Shown here: positions 16,716-25,157 of the stretch, one piece after another
Layout of the letters: every line of letters begins with the position of its first letter
Position numbering within the stretch: position 1 is the first letter of the stretch
Origin: Bradyrhizobium sp. CER78
GTDB lineage: Bacteria; Pseudomonadota; Alphaproteobacteria; Rhizobiales; Xanthobacteraceae
NCBI RefSeq assembly: GCF_029846235.1
Contig: NZ_JARVWP010000001.1
Location: 372,001 to 436,000 of the forward strand
Length of the DNA: 64,000 nt
Direction: 5' to 3'
Made by a program: the position numbers and the translations under genes
The notes under the pieces: generated by a model
Told to the model about the DNA's origin: nothing
What the model saw: the letters and a program-made list of their open reading frames with translations, nothing else
The model's database searches: none

Positions 16716-17693
16716 ATGGCCCCCCGTGCCAACTGGAAGGGCTTTTTGCGCCTTTCGCTCGTGACTTGCCCGGTTGCCCTGTACCCGGCGACGTCGGATA
16801 CCGAGAAGGTTTCCTTCAACCAGATCAACCGCAAGACCGGCCACCGCATCAAATATGCCAAGGTCGACGCGGAGACCGGCGAGGAAGTCTCAACCGACGA
16901 CATCATGAAGGGCTACAAGGTCGACACCGACACCTATATCGAGGTCACCAAGGAAGAACTCGACGACATCGCGCTGGATTCGACCCGCACCATCGAGATC
17001 GACGAGTTCGTGCCGCGCAGCGAGATCGACAGCCGCTATTTGATCCGCCCCTATTACCTCGTCCCCGACGGCAAGGTCGGCCACGACGCCTTTGCGGTGA
17101 TCCGCGAGACCATCCGCAGCATGGACAAGGTCGCGATCGGCCGCGTCGTGCTGACCAACCGCGAGCACATCATCGCGCTCGAGCCGCTCGACAACGGGCT
17201 GATGGGCACGCTGCTGCGCTACCCCTATGAGGTGCGCAGCGAGAAGGAATATTTCGACGACATCCAGGATGTGAAGATCACCAAGGACATGCTCGATCTC
17301 GCCAAGCACATCGTCGAGCAGAAGTCCGCCGAGTTCGATCCGGAGGAGTTCGAGGATCGCTACGAGCAGGCGCTGATCGACCTGATCAACCAGAAGCGCA
17401 ACGGCATCAAGATCGCCAAGCCCGCGGCGAAGGCCAGCGGCAACGTCATCAACCTGATGGACGCGCTGAAGAAGAGCCTCGCCAACGAGAAGCAGGCAGC
17501 CCCCGCCAAGGCCGAAGCAAAGGCTGCGAAGGGCAAGAAGCCGAAGAAGCGTATCGAAGGCCAGCGCGAGATGTTGCTGCCGATTTCGGGCAGCGGCAAG
17601 CGCGAGCCCAAGGAAGTCGCCAAGCCCGAGCCGAAGAAGGCCGAGAAGGCAACGCGTGCGCAAGGCACCACGGCGCGCAAGAAGGCGGGCTGA
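16716..17693 (+). CDS. ku: Ku protein for non-homologous end joining
   Basis: A homodimeric ring that binds broken DNA ends and recruits LigD. The ATG at 16716 has CGGAG 8 nt upstream and starts MAPRANWKGFLRLSLVTCPV, the typical bacterial Ku N-terminus; an in-frame start at 16644 is less likely. 325 residues: the Ku core domain covers about 1-260 (FNQINRKTGHRIKY, FIALEPLDNGL-type block as HIIALEPLDNGLMGTLLRYP), then a Lys/Ala/Pro-rich tail of about 65 residues that would bind DNA nonspecifically. Rhizobia often have several ku genes; no ligD is in the window. Confidence 0.95.
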   Translation: MAPRANWKGFLRLSLVTCPVALYPATSDTEKVSFNQINRKTGHRIKYAKVDAETGEEVSTDDIMKGYKVDTDTYIEVTKEELDDIALDSTRTIEIDEFVPRSEIDSRYLIRPYYLVPDGKVGHDAFAVIRETIRSMDKVAIGRVVLTNREHIIALEPLDNGLMGTLLRYPYEVRSEKEYFDDIQDVKITKDMLDLAKHIVEQKSAEFDPEEFEDRYEQALIDLINQKRNGIKIAKPAAKASGNVINLMDALKKSLANEKQAAPAKAEAKAAKGKKPKKRIEGQREMLLPISGSGKREPKEVAKPEPKKAEKATRAQGTTARKKAG

Positions 17694-17718
17694 CAGGCGT
17701 AGACGCGGCGGCACACTG

Positions 17719-18159
17719 GTGACGCCGCAGCAAGCCGCCGATTACATCATGAAGCTATCCGAAGATACCAGCAGGACACGCTGGCAGGTTGCGGTTGAGC
17801 ATCTCATCAACGCTGCGCAACAAGGCGCCGGCTGGCTGATGTTCGCGCGCATCGCGATGCTGCGCGCGTTGATCGGAGACCGCGGAGGGCGGCTGAACAG
17901 GAAAGTGCGAAGCGTGTCCCGGCGGCGCTTACTTGAATGCCGCACCGACGGCGCTGAACTGGCCGCTCACGCTGGTGCCGATGCCTTTGACGCCGGCGAC
18001 GATGACGATGCTGATGCCGCCGGCAATGATGGCGTATTCGATCGCCGTAGCGCCGACATCGTCACGCAGAAATCTTGCAAGCAACGCGCGCATGAAAAGC
18101 TCCTGTCCGACGCCCGCGGCTTTTTCTCCCGCGCCGTAGTAAAATTCCAGCAAAACTAG
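17719..18159 (+). CDS. Doubtful ORF; N-terminal half looks like a genuine small protein
   Basis: From GTG 17719 the translation begins VTPQQAADYIMKLSEDTSRT and continues with WQVAVEHLINAAQQGAGWLM and ARIAMLRAL, a pattern I associate with short conserved rhizobial hypothetical proteins of about 70-80 residues. After about residue 73 the frame runs antisense through the Flp pilin gene and the composition turns random, so the true 3' end is probably lost or shifted. It follows ku by 25 bp. Treat as a possible decayed gene. Confidence 0.3.
   Translation: MTPQQAADYIMKLSEDTSRTRWQVAVEHLINAAQQGAGWLMFARIAMLRALIGDRGGRLNRKVRSVSRRRLLECRTDGAELAAHAGADAFDAGDDDDADAAGNDGVFDRRSADIVTQKSCKQRAHEKLLSDARGFFSRAVVKFQQN
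17929..18093 (-). CDS. Flp/Fap-type pilin subunit
   Basis: 54 residues with AGGAG 6 nt before the ATG at 18093. The prepilin signature is a short basic leader (MRALLARFLRDDVGATAIEY) with the Glu-Tyr pair of Flp pilins just before the hydrophobic helix AIIAGGISIVIVAGVKGIG. Flp pilins are processed by TadV-type peptidases and form Tad pili. No cpaA-F/tad genes are in the window, so this is an orphan pilin gene relying on a machine encoded elsewhere. The opposite strand carries a doubtful overlapping frame. Confidence 0.9.
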   Translation of the reverse strand: MRALLARFLRDDVGATAIEYAIIAGGISIVIVAGVKGIGTSVSGQFSAVGAAFK

Positions 18160-18416
18160 GCCACATTGGTTGACGGCCCATTGAAGGACAGGATGAACGA
18201 TCGCTTAAGGGTTGCAGAGAAACTCGGCGCTAGTTTTGCCTGCATCCCGACCTCGCCCCGCGAGGCGGCCGGCCGCGATTGGGCGTAAACGCATATCAGG
18301 ACTACCTGATCCGGCCCGCAGCTCGGCTTTACCGGCCAGCGGAATCCTGTTCCTTTATCGGACAGGACGACAACGAGGCCGGAGCGAACCGGCCGCATCC
18401 AAAGGGAGTGACCGTC

Positions 18417-20051
18417 ATGAAGCTCGGCACCGCGATCGCGGAAATCATGAAGCGCGAGGGGATCGAGATCCTCACGGGCTACCCGGTCAACCATTTGATC
18501 GAATACGCCGCCGCCGCCGATATCCGCCCCGTGATGGTGCGCCAGGAGCGCATCGGCGTGCACATGGCGGATGCGATCTCCCGCGTCACCTCGGGCGAGA
18601 AGATCGGCGCATTCTGCATGCAGCACGGCCCGGGCGCCGAAAACGCGATGGGCGGCGTCGCGCAATGCTACGGCGAATCCGTGCCCGTGCTGGTGCTGCC
18701 GATGGGCTATGCGCGCCGCCTCGCCAACATCGACCCGAATTTCAATTCCAGCCAGGCGATGAAGGCGTTTTCCAAATCCTCGGAGCCGATCAATCTCGCT
18801 CCGGAGGTCTGTAACATTTTCCGCCGCGCGTTTACCAAGCTGAAGAACGGCCGCGGCGGGCCTGTGATCGTCGAGATCCCCGCCGACATGTGGAACGAGG
18901 AAGTGCCGGAGCCGCTGAACTACACGCCGGTGCTACGCACCCGCTACGGCGCCGATCCCGTTCACATCAAGGAAGCCGCCGCCCTGCTCGTCAACGCCAA
19001 GCGTCCGGTGATCTATGCCGGCCAGGGCGTGCATTACGCAAAAGCCTGGCCACAGCTGAAGCGCCTCGCCGAGCGGCTCGCGATCCCGGTCACCACCAGT
19101 CTCGGTGGCAAGTCGTCATTCCCGGAGGCGCATGCGCTGTCGCTCGGCTCCGGCGGCCTTGCGGTGCCACGCGCGGTGCCGAAATTCCTCGCCGAGGCCG
19201 ACGTGATCTTCGGCATCGGCTGCTCCTTCACCGAAACCTCGTTCGGCATCGCGATGCCGAAGGGCAAGACCATCATCCATTCGACGCTCGATCCGAACCA
19301 CATCAACAAGGATGTCGAGGCCAAGATCGGCCTCGTCGGCGACGCCGGCCTCGTGCTCGACGCGCTGCTGGAGGAGATCGGCAAGACCGTCACGTCCGAC
19401 CGCAACGCGAGCGCGGTTGCCGAAGAGATCGCCGCGTCCCACAAGGAATGGCTCGCCAAGTGGATGCCGAAGCTGACGCACAACGACGCGCCGCTCAATC
19501 CCTACCGCGTGCTGTGGGACTTGCAGCACACCGTCGACATCCACAACACCATCATCACCCACGACGCCGGCAGCCCGCGCGACCAGCTGTCGCCGTTCTG
19601 GAAGTCGGTCGAGCCGTTGTCCTATATCGGTTGGGGCAAGACCACGCAGCTCGGCTATGGCCTCGGCCTTGCGATGGGCGCCAAACTGGCAAAGCCCGAC
19701 AAACTCTGCATCAACGTCTGGGGCGACGCCGCGATCGGGTTCACAGGCATGGATTTCGAGACCGCGGTGCGCGAGCGGATTCCGATCATGTCGATCCTCT
19801 TGAACAATTTCTCGATGGCGATCGAACTGAAGGTGATGCCGATCTCGACCGAGAAGTATCGCTCGACCGACATCTCCGGCGATTACGCCGCGATGGCTCG
19901 CGCCTTCGGCGGCTATGGCGAGCGGGTGACCAAGCCCGAGGACATCATCCCCGCAATCAAGCGCGGCATCCAGAAGACGAGGGAAGGCGTGCCGGTGCTG
20001 CTGGAGTTCATCACCAGCAAGGAGACCGAGGTGTCGCGGCCGGGGACGTGA
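18417..20051 (+). CDS. Thiamine-pyrophosphate-dependent enzyme, acetolactate synthase-like
   Basis: 544 residues; the ATG at 18417 follows AAAGGGAG. The three-domain TPP fold is visible: Pyr domain with the catalytic Glu in VMVRQERIGVHMADA (E44) and HGPGAENAMGG, a central nucleotide-binding-like domain (AKRPVIYAGQGVHYA), and a PP domain with the GDA..NN motif (GDAAIGFTGMDFETAVRERI followed by PIMSILLNN). Family members decarboxylate 2-oxo acids or make acetolactate; the substrate cannot be told. It is not the catalytic subunit of the main ilvBH synthase as far as I can judge. A flavoprotein gene follows 82 bp downstream. Confidence 0.85.
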   Translation: MKLGTAIAEIMKREGIEILTGYPVNHLIEYAAAADIRPVMVRQERIGVHMADAISRVTSGEKIGAFCMQHGPGAENAMGGVAQCYGESVPVLVLPMGYARRLANIDPNFNSSQAMKAFSKSSEPINLAPEVCNIFRRAFTKLKNGRGGPVIVEIPADMWNEEVPEPLNYTPVLRTRYGADPVHIKEAAALLVNAKRPVIYAGQGVHYAKAWPQLKRLAERLAIPVTTSLGGKSSFPEAHALSLGSGGLAVPRAVPKFLAEADVIFGIGCSFTETSFGIAMPKGKTIIHSTLDPNHINKDVEAKIGLVGDAGLVLDALLEEIGKTVTSDRNASAVAEEIAASHKEWLAKWMPKLTHNDAPLNPYRVLWDLQHTVDIHNTIITHDAGSPRDQLSPFWKSVEPLSYIGWGKTTQLGYGLGLAMGAKLAKPDKLCINVWGDAAIGFTGMDFETAVRERIPIMSILLNNFSMAIELKVMPISTEKYRSTDISGDYAAMARAFGGYGERVTKPEDIIPAIKRGIQKTREGVPVLLEFITSKETEVSRPGT

Positions 20052-20133
20052 CGGCGCCTCACACGCCCTCACTCACTTGATTTGACTACACCTGCGCGGG
20101 CAAGCTCCCTCCGGCCAAAAGTCGGAGGGAGAG

Positions 20134-21348
20134 ATGGCGCGCATCCTGGTGCTGGGAGCCGGCTTTGCCGGCCTGTGGGCCGCGCTCGGGGCGGCGCGCA
20201 AGCGTGACGAGATCGGCGCGCGGGCGGCTGATGTCGAGATTCTCGTCGTCGATCGCAACGCCTATCACAACATCCGGGTGCGCAATTACGAGGTCGATCT
20301 CGGCGACGTCGCGCTGCCGTTCGACGAGCTGCTCGATCCGGTCGGCGTCAGGCACAGGGTGGCTGAAGTCGAGGCGATCGATCCGGCGAAGCGCGAGGTC
20401 GTGGTCAAGACAGGCTCCGGCGCGGAGACGTTGACTTACGACCGGCTGGTGCTGACCACCGGCAGCGAGCTGGTCCGCCCCGCCATTCCTGGCCTTGCCG
20501 CGCATGGCTTCGACGTCGACACCTATCAGGCGGCGATGCGGCTCGACGCGCATCTGGCGGCACTCGGCAAGCAGCCGCCGTCGCCGGCACGTTCGACGGT
20601 GGCGGTCGTCGGCGCCGGGTTCACCGGGATCGAAGTCGCAGCCGAGATGCCGGCCAAGCTGGCAGGCGCCGGCATCACCGGCGATCATCGCATCATCCTG
20701 ATCGATCCCAATCCGGTGGTCGGCGCGACGTTTGGCGCGCATGGCCGCCCCGTCATCAACGAGGCGCTCGCCGCGCTCGGCGTCGAGACACGGCTGAACG
20801 TCAGAGTCAGTGCGGTCGGAGCCGACAGCATCACGTTAAGCTCGGGCGAAACCATTCCGGCCGCGACCGTGGTGTGGTGCGCCGGGATGCGCGCCAGCCC
20901 GCTCACCGCAACGCTTCCGGCCGAGCGCGACAAGCTCGGCCGCCTCGCGGTGGATCATTGCATGCGCGTCGAAGGTCTTCCCGGCGTGTTCGCCGCCGGC
21001 GACGTCGCCGCCTGCCTGATCGATGGCGAGCATCCGACCGTGATGTCCTGCCAATTCGCGCGGCCGATGGGGCGGTTTGCCGGCCACAATGTGGTGGCGG
21101 ACCTGCTCGGCGAAAAACTGCGGCCTCTCAACATCGACTGGTATGTGACGGTGCTCGATCTCGGCGCCTGGGGCGCGCTCTACACCACCGGCTGGGACCG
21201 CGAGGTGCACACCACAGGCGCCGCCGCCAAGCTTACTAAACAGACCATCAACCGGCAGCGCATCTATCCGCCGCGCAACGGCGATCGCGCCGCGTTGCTT
21301 GCGGCCGCGGCGCCGACGATCCAGGCGGCCCCGCCGACGCGGAAGTAG
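20134..21348 (+). CDS. Type II NADH dehydrogenase-like FAD oxidoreductase
   Basis: 404 residues, two-dinucleotide-binding-domain fold. An FAD Rossmann motif opens the protein (LVLGAGFAGLWAAL). A second Rossmann motif for NAD(P)H lies at VAVVGAGFTGIEVAAEM, and the second FAD motif near the end is VFAAGDVAACLID. LVLTTGSELVRP and TVVWCAGMRASPL are typical of Ndh-2 and related quinone or disulfide reductases. No membrane anchor is obvious beyond the C-terminus, so peripheral membrane binding or a soluble role are both possible. It is co-oriented with the TPP enzyme and probably co-transcribed. Confidence 0.82.
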   Translation: MARILVLGAGFAGLWAALGAARKRDEIGARAADVEILVVDRNAYHNIRVRNYEVDLGDVALPFDELLDPVGVRHRVAEVEAIDPAKREVVVKTGSGAETLTYDRLVLTTGSELVRPAIPGLAAHGFDVDTYQAAMRLDAHLAALGKQPPSPARSTVAVVGAGFTGIEVAAEMPAKLAGAGITGDHRIILIDPNPVVGATFGAHGRPVINEALAALGVETRLNVRVSAVGADSITLSSGETIPAATVVWCAGMRASPLTATLPAERDKLGRLAVDHCMRVEGLPGVFAAGDVAACLIDGEHPTVMSCQFARPMGRFAGHNVVADLLGEKLRPLNIDWYVTVLDLGAWGALYTTGWDREVHTTGAAAKLTKQTINRQRIYPPRNGDRAALLAAAAPTIQAAPPTRK

Positions 21349-21361
21349 CTCTCCTCACTAC

Positions 21362-21447
21362 CGTCATTGCGAGCGAAGCGAAGCAATCCATCTCTCCACT
21401 CATTCGGATGGATGGATTGCTTCGTCGCTTCGCTCCTCGCAATGACG
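21362..21447. repeat. Long imperfect palindrome of the Bradyrhizobium dispersed-repeat type
   Basis: The left arm CGTCATTGCGAGCGAAGCG continues into AAGCAATCCATC. The right arm is GATGGATTGCTTCG followed by CTTCGCTCCTCGCAATGACG. It lies between the convergent flavoprotein gene (ends 21348) and binding-protein gene (ends 21461), so it may act as a bidirectional terminator. This palindrome class is known to be scattered in Bradyrhizobium and Rhodopseudomonas intergenic DNA. Confidence 0.9.
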
Positions 21448-21460
21448 GCGAGTACGTCAG

Positions 21461-22708
21461 TTACTGCGACAGCTTCACGAAATCGGGAAATTTCAGCTTC
21501 CCTTCCGCGATCGCCTTCGGCCAGACCGTGATCTGCTTGCCGTTCTGCCACTGGAACACGAGGCCGGTGACGGCACCCGGGCCGGACTTGATGCCGTGGG
21601 TGAACTCGTCGTTCTTGCCGTAGAACTGGATCTTGCCGATCGTGCCCTCGAAGTCGGTCTTCTCGAGTTCGGTGACCATCTTGTCCGGATCGGTCGAGCC
21701 GGCGCGCTGGATCGCTTCCGCGATGATGTAGACCTCGTCATAGGCGGTGTAGCCGGTATAGGCCGGCGGCGTGCCGAACTTGCCCTTGAAGGCGGCTGCG
21801 AACGGTTTGGTCTTTGGCGTCACCGCGACATCGGGCGTCGCCACCGCGAGCGACGGCACGCCTTCGGCGGCGCCGTTGGTGTCGCCCCAGAACGTCGGGC
21901 TCAGCGCCTGCGCGCTGATGCCGAACATCGGGATCGGCACCTGCTGGTTCTTCCACTGCACCGTCGGCTGCACGCCGACATGGGAGATGCCGGTGACGAT
22001 CACGTCGGGCTTGGCCGCTTCCATCTTGTTGAAGATCGGCGTGAAGTCGGTGGTGTCAGGCGAGAAGCGGATGTGCTCGACCACCTTCAGCCCGGCCTTC
22101 GGCAGGCAGGCCTCATAGCCGACGTCGAGCGGCTTGGTCCACGCCGCGTCCTCGCTCATGATCGCCACCGACTTGAACTTGAGCTGGTCGACCAAAAGCT
22201 CCTTGGCCGCGTCGCAGACCAGCTGCGCCTGCGCGGCCGAGGTCAGGTAGCCGTGGAAGGTGTACTTGTTCTTCTCATAGTCGTTGTGAACCGCCTTGGT
22301 GATCTCGTTCGAGGCGGCGCCGGGCGTGATCAGCGGCATCTTCAGCCGGGACGCCCACGGCTCGAGCGCCAGCACGACCTCGCTGATGTAGCTCGCGATC
22401 ACGGCAGAGACCTTGTCCTCGCTCACCGCGCGCTGGAACGCGCGCACGGAATCGGCCGACGAGCTCTTGTTGTCGTAGGTGACGATCTCGATCTTGCGGC
22501 CCATCACGCCGCCCTTGGCGTTGATCTCGTCGGCCGCGATTTGCGCGCCGCCCGGGGTCGCGGCACCGGCGATCGACTGCACCTCGGCGATGATGCCGAT
22601 CTTGATCGGATCCTTGGACTGCGCATAGGCGGGCGCCGCGAGGCACAGCGCCAGCGCGGAGGCCAGCGGCAACAGCGCTGCGCGTGCAGTGATCGAAGTG
22701 CGTGACAT
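21461..22708 (-). CDS. Periplasmic branched-chain amino acid-type binding protein (second copy)
   Basis: Substrate receptor of the ABC importer encoded just upstream. ATG at 22708 or 22711 after AGGGAG; 415 residues. Signal peptide SITARAALLPLASALALCLA ends near APAYAQ. The mature protein is a Peripla_BP_6/LivK fold (IKIGIIAEVQSIAGAATPGG, EINAKGGVMGRKIEIVTYDN). It is very similar over the whole length to the protein at 26128-27384; the two differ most around the hinge-side loop after FGIS, suggesting different ligands. It is the last gene of the operon. Ligand class (amino acid, amide, aromatic acid) is not readable from sequence. Confidence 0.92.
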   Translation of the reverse strand: MSRTSITARAALLPLASALALCLAAPAYAQSKDPIKIGIIAEVQSIAGAATPGGAQIAADEINAKGGVMGRKIEIVTYDNKSSSADSVRAFQRAVSEDKVSAVIASYISEVVLALEPWASRLKMPLITPGAASNEITKAVHNDYEKNKYTFHGYLTSAAQAQLVCDAAKELLVDQLKFKSVAIMSEDAAWTKPLDVGYEACLPKAGLKVVEHIRFSPDTTDFTPIFNKMEAAKPDVIVTGISHVGVQPTVQWKNQQVPIPMFGISAQALSPTFWGDTNGAAEGVPSLAVATPDVAVTPKTKPFAAAFKGKFGTPPAYTGYTAYDEVYIIAEAIQRAGSTDPDKMVTELEKTDFEGTIGKIQFYGKNDEFTHGIKSGPGAVTGLVFQWQNGKQITVWPKAIAEGKLKFPDFVKLSQ

Positions 22709-22748
22709 CATGATCTCCCTTGTTTTGTCTTTTTTTGATCTGCGAACG

Positions 22749-24230
22749 TCAGAGAAAGTCTTTGCCGGCCTCCGCGGCGAACCGGCCCGGATCACCCTCC
22801 CAGACGATCCGCGCGTGCTCCAGCACATAGACGCGATCGGCATGCGGAAGCGCGAAGGTCACGTTCTGCTCGCCGAGCAGCACGGTAATCTTGGTGGTCT
22901 GGCGCAGTTTCTCCAGCGCCTTCGACAACAATTCGAGGATGACGGGCGCCAATCCGAGCGTCGGCTCGTCCAGGATCAGGATCTGCGGCTGCATCATCAG
23001 CGCGCGGCCGATCGCCAGCATCTGCTGCTCGCCGCCGGACAGCGTCTGCGCCATCTGGCCCTGGCGCTCCTTCAGGATCGGAAACAGCTCGAACAGCCAG
23101 GCGAGCTGCTTGGCCCGCGCCGCGTCGTCGAGATGCTGGCCGCCGAGATCGAGGTTCTCGCGCACCGTCATCTCGCCGAACAGCTCGCGCGATTCCGGGC
23201 ATTGCACGAGGCCCGAGCGGGCGATCTTCGCAGGTCCCGTACCGCGCAACTTCTCGCCGCCGCGCAGGATCTCGCCGCTATACGGCAGGAAGCCCGAGAT
23301 GGTGTTGAACAGCGTGGTCTTGCCGGCGCCGTTGAGGCCGACGATGGAGACGAACTCGCCCTCATGGACGTGGATCGAGACGTTCTCGAGCGCCTGCGCC
23401 TTGCCGTAATGCACACTGACATTCTCGACCTGGAGCAGCGGCACCTTGTCCTTGAACGAGGTCTCGGGCCGCGCATGGGTCTCGATCGCGCCGCCGAGAT
23501 AGACCCGTCGCACGGTCTCGTTCTTCATCACGTCCTCGGCGCGGCCGGTCGTGATCTCCTCGCCGAGATACATCGCGAGCACGCGGTCGACCAGCGCCGC
23601 GACGCTCTTGACGTTGTGGTCGACCAGCATCACCGCGCGCCCCTCGTCGCGGAAGCTGCGGATCAATGCGGAGAACGTGCCGACCTCTGCGCTGGTCAGG
23701 CCGGCAAACGGCTCGTCGACCAGCACCACCTTCGGATCGCGCGCGATCGCCTTCGCGAGCTCAAGCCGGCGCAGATCGGCGAATGGCAATGTCGGCGGGC
23801 GGCGGTCCATCACCGCCCCCAGGCCGACGCGCTCGGCGATCCATTTGGCGCGCTCGGTCAGCGCCTTGTCGGGAAACAGCATGAACAGGCTGTCGGGCAG
23901 CAGCGCGACCATGATGTTTTCCAGCACGGTCTGCCGGTTCAGCGGCCGCGAGTGCTGGAACACCATGCCAAAGCCCTTGCGCGCGATCTTGTGCGCCGGC
24001 AGGCCGGCGACGTTCTCGCCCTCGAACAGCACCTCGCCCGCGGTCGGGCGCTCGATGCCCATTACGCTCTTCATCGCGGTCGACTTGCCGGATCCGTTCG
24101 GCCCGATCAGGCCGAGGATCTCGCCGGGGCGCAGCTCGAAGTTCAGGTTCTTCACCGCGGTCAAGCCGCCGAACCGCTTGGTCAGGCCGCGGACGGCGAG
24201 CGTCGGAGTTTTGGTCAAAGTCTGGTCCAT
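22749..24230 (-). CDS. Fused LivG-LivF ABC ATPase of branched-chain amino acid-type importer
   Basis: 493 residues, two ATP-binding cassettes in one chain. Cassette 1 (about 10-245, LivG-like) has Walker A GPNGSGKST (43-51), Walker B VVLVDEP (168-174) and the switch His in VDHN (H205), but the signature position reads LPFADLRR (148-155), not LSGGQ or LSYGQQ. Cassette 2 (about 265-493, LivF-like) has Walker A GLNGAGKTT (298-306), an intact signature LSGGEQQ (397-403) and Walker B ILILDEP (417-423). It overlaps the permease stop by one base and forms the energising unit for the LivHM pair. Confidence 0.93.
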   Translation of the reverse strand: MDQTLTKTPTLAVRGLTKRFGGLTAVKNLNFELRPGEILGLIGPNGSGKSTAMKSVMGIERPTAGEVLFEGENVAGLPAHKIARKGFGMVFQHSRPLNRQTVLENIMVALLPDSLFMLFPDKALTERAKWIAERVGLGAVMDRRPPTLPFADLRRLELAKAIARDPKVVLVDEPFAGLTSAEVGTFSALIRSFRDEGRAVMLVDHNVKSVAALVDRVLAMYLGEEITTGRAEDVMKNETVRRVYLGGAIETHARPETSFKDKVPLLQVENVSVHYGKAQALENVSIHVHEGEFVSIVGLNGAGKTTLFNTISGFLPYSGEILRGGEKLRGTGPAKIARSGLVQCPESRELFGEMTVRENLDLGGQHLDDAARAKQLAWLFELFPILKERQGQMAQTLSGGEQQMLAIGRALMMQPQILILDEPTLGLAPVILELLSKALEKLRQTTKITVLLGEQNVTFALPHADRVYVLEHARIVWEGDPGRFAAEAGKDFL

Positions 24231-25156
24231 CAGGAGCGCGCCTCGCGTGACAGGGCCGCTCCGAGGAAACCGCCGGGAAAGAACAGGACGACGAGCAGCG
24301 CCACCGCCGAGACGATGAAGGTCGCAAGCTCGCCGGTCGGGCGCAGGAATTCGCCGGCCACGATCAGGAAGATCGCACCCAGCGCTGCGCCCAGCACGGT
24401 ACGCCGGCCGCCGAGCACCGCGGACACGATCACGTTCACGCCGACCGCGACGTCGACCACGGTGCCGACCGAGGCGGTGCCGAAGTAGAACACCAGCAGC
24501 GCACCCGACAGGCCCGAGAAGAACGCGCTGACGATGAAGGCTGCTAGCTTGTGCTTGACGATGTTGAAGCCGAGCGCGCCGGCCTGCACCGGGTCCTGCC
24601 CGCTCGCCTGCAGCACGAGTCCAACAGGCGATTGCGACAGACCATACAGGATGGCCGCACTGATGGTCATGAAGCCGAGCGCGATCCAGTAGTTGGCGCC
24701 CGCATTGATGGTGATGACATCGGGGATCGTCAGCCCGATCTCGCCACCGGTCAGGTCAGCGAACACCACGACGAAGTTCTGCAGCATCAAGACCGCGACC
24801 AGCGTGGTGAGACCGAAATACGGTCCCCTCACCCGCAGCGCCGGCAGCGCCAGCACGAAGCCCGCAACGACAGACGCCACCGCGCCGAGCAGGATGCAGA
24901 CATAGACCGACCAGCCGAACTGGTTGTTGAGGATGCCCGCCGTGTAGGCGCCGGTGCCGATCAGGAAGGTCGGCCCGAAATTGACCTCGCCGGCGAAGCC
25001 GAACAGGAGATCCCAGGCCATCGCGAACACGCCGAAATAGAACGCGACGGTGAGCAGCCCGAGGATGTAGCCCGAGACATAGAACGGCAGCGTCGCGGCA
25101 ACCACCACGCAGACCAGCGAAATGAAGAACAGGCGCGACGTGAAGAAATTGGCCAT
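24230..25156 (-). CDS. LivM-type permease of branched-chain amino acid ABC importer
   Basis: 308 residues, inner-membrane channel half with about nine hydrophobic segments. Recognisable family stretches are GLLTVAFYFGVFAMAWDLLF, GFAGEVNFGPTFLIGTGAYT and ALPALRVRGPYFGLTTL. The EAA-like loop facing the ATPase lies around QASGQDPVQAGALGFNIVKH. Its stop codon shares a base with the ATG of the fused ATPase gene, and it starts 1 bp after the LivH stop, so the three are one tightly packed unit. Confidence 0.93.
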   Translation of the reverse strand: MANFFTSRLFFISLVCVVVAATLPFYVSGYILGLLTVAFYFGVFAMAWDLLFGFAGEVNFGPTFLIGTGAYTAGILNNQFGWSVYVCILLGAVASVVAGFVLALPALRVRGPYFGLTTLVAVLMLQNFVVVFADLTGGEIGLTIPDVITINAGANYWIALGFMTISAAILYGLSQSPVGLVLQASGQDPVQAGALGFNIVKHKLAAFIVSAFFSGLSGALLVFYFGTASVGTVVDVAVGVNVIVSAVLGGRRTVLGAALGAIFLIVAGEFLRPTGELATFIVSAVALLVVLFFPGGFLGAALSREARS

Positions 25157-25157
25157 C

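Noticed and set aside
21362..21447. tRNA or structured RNA gene at the palindrome
   Set aside because: The arms form a single long hairpin typical of dispersed palindromic repeats; no cloverleaf or anticodon arm is present.
22689..24488. A long plus-strand frame opposite the fused ABC ATPase
   Set aside because: Shadow of the real gene; composition is His/Arg/Gln-rich and no domain is readable.
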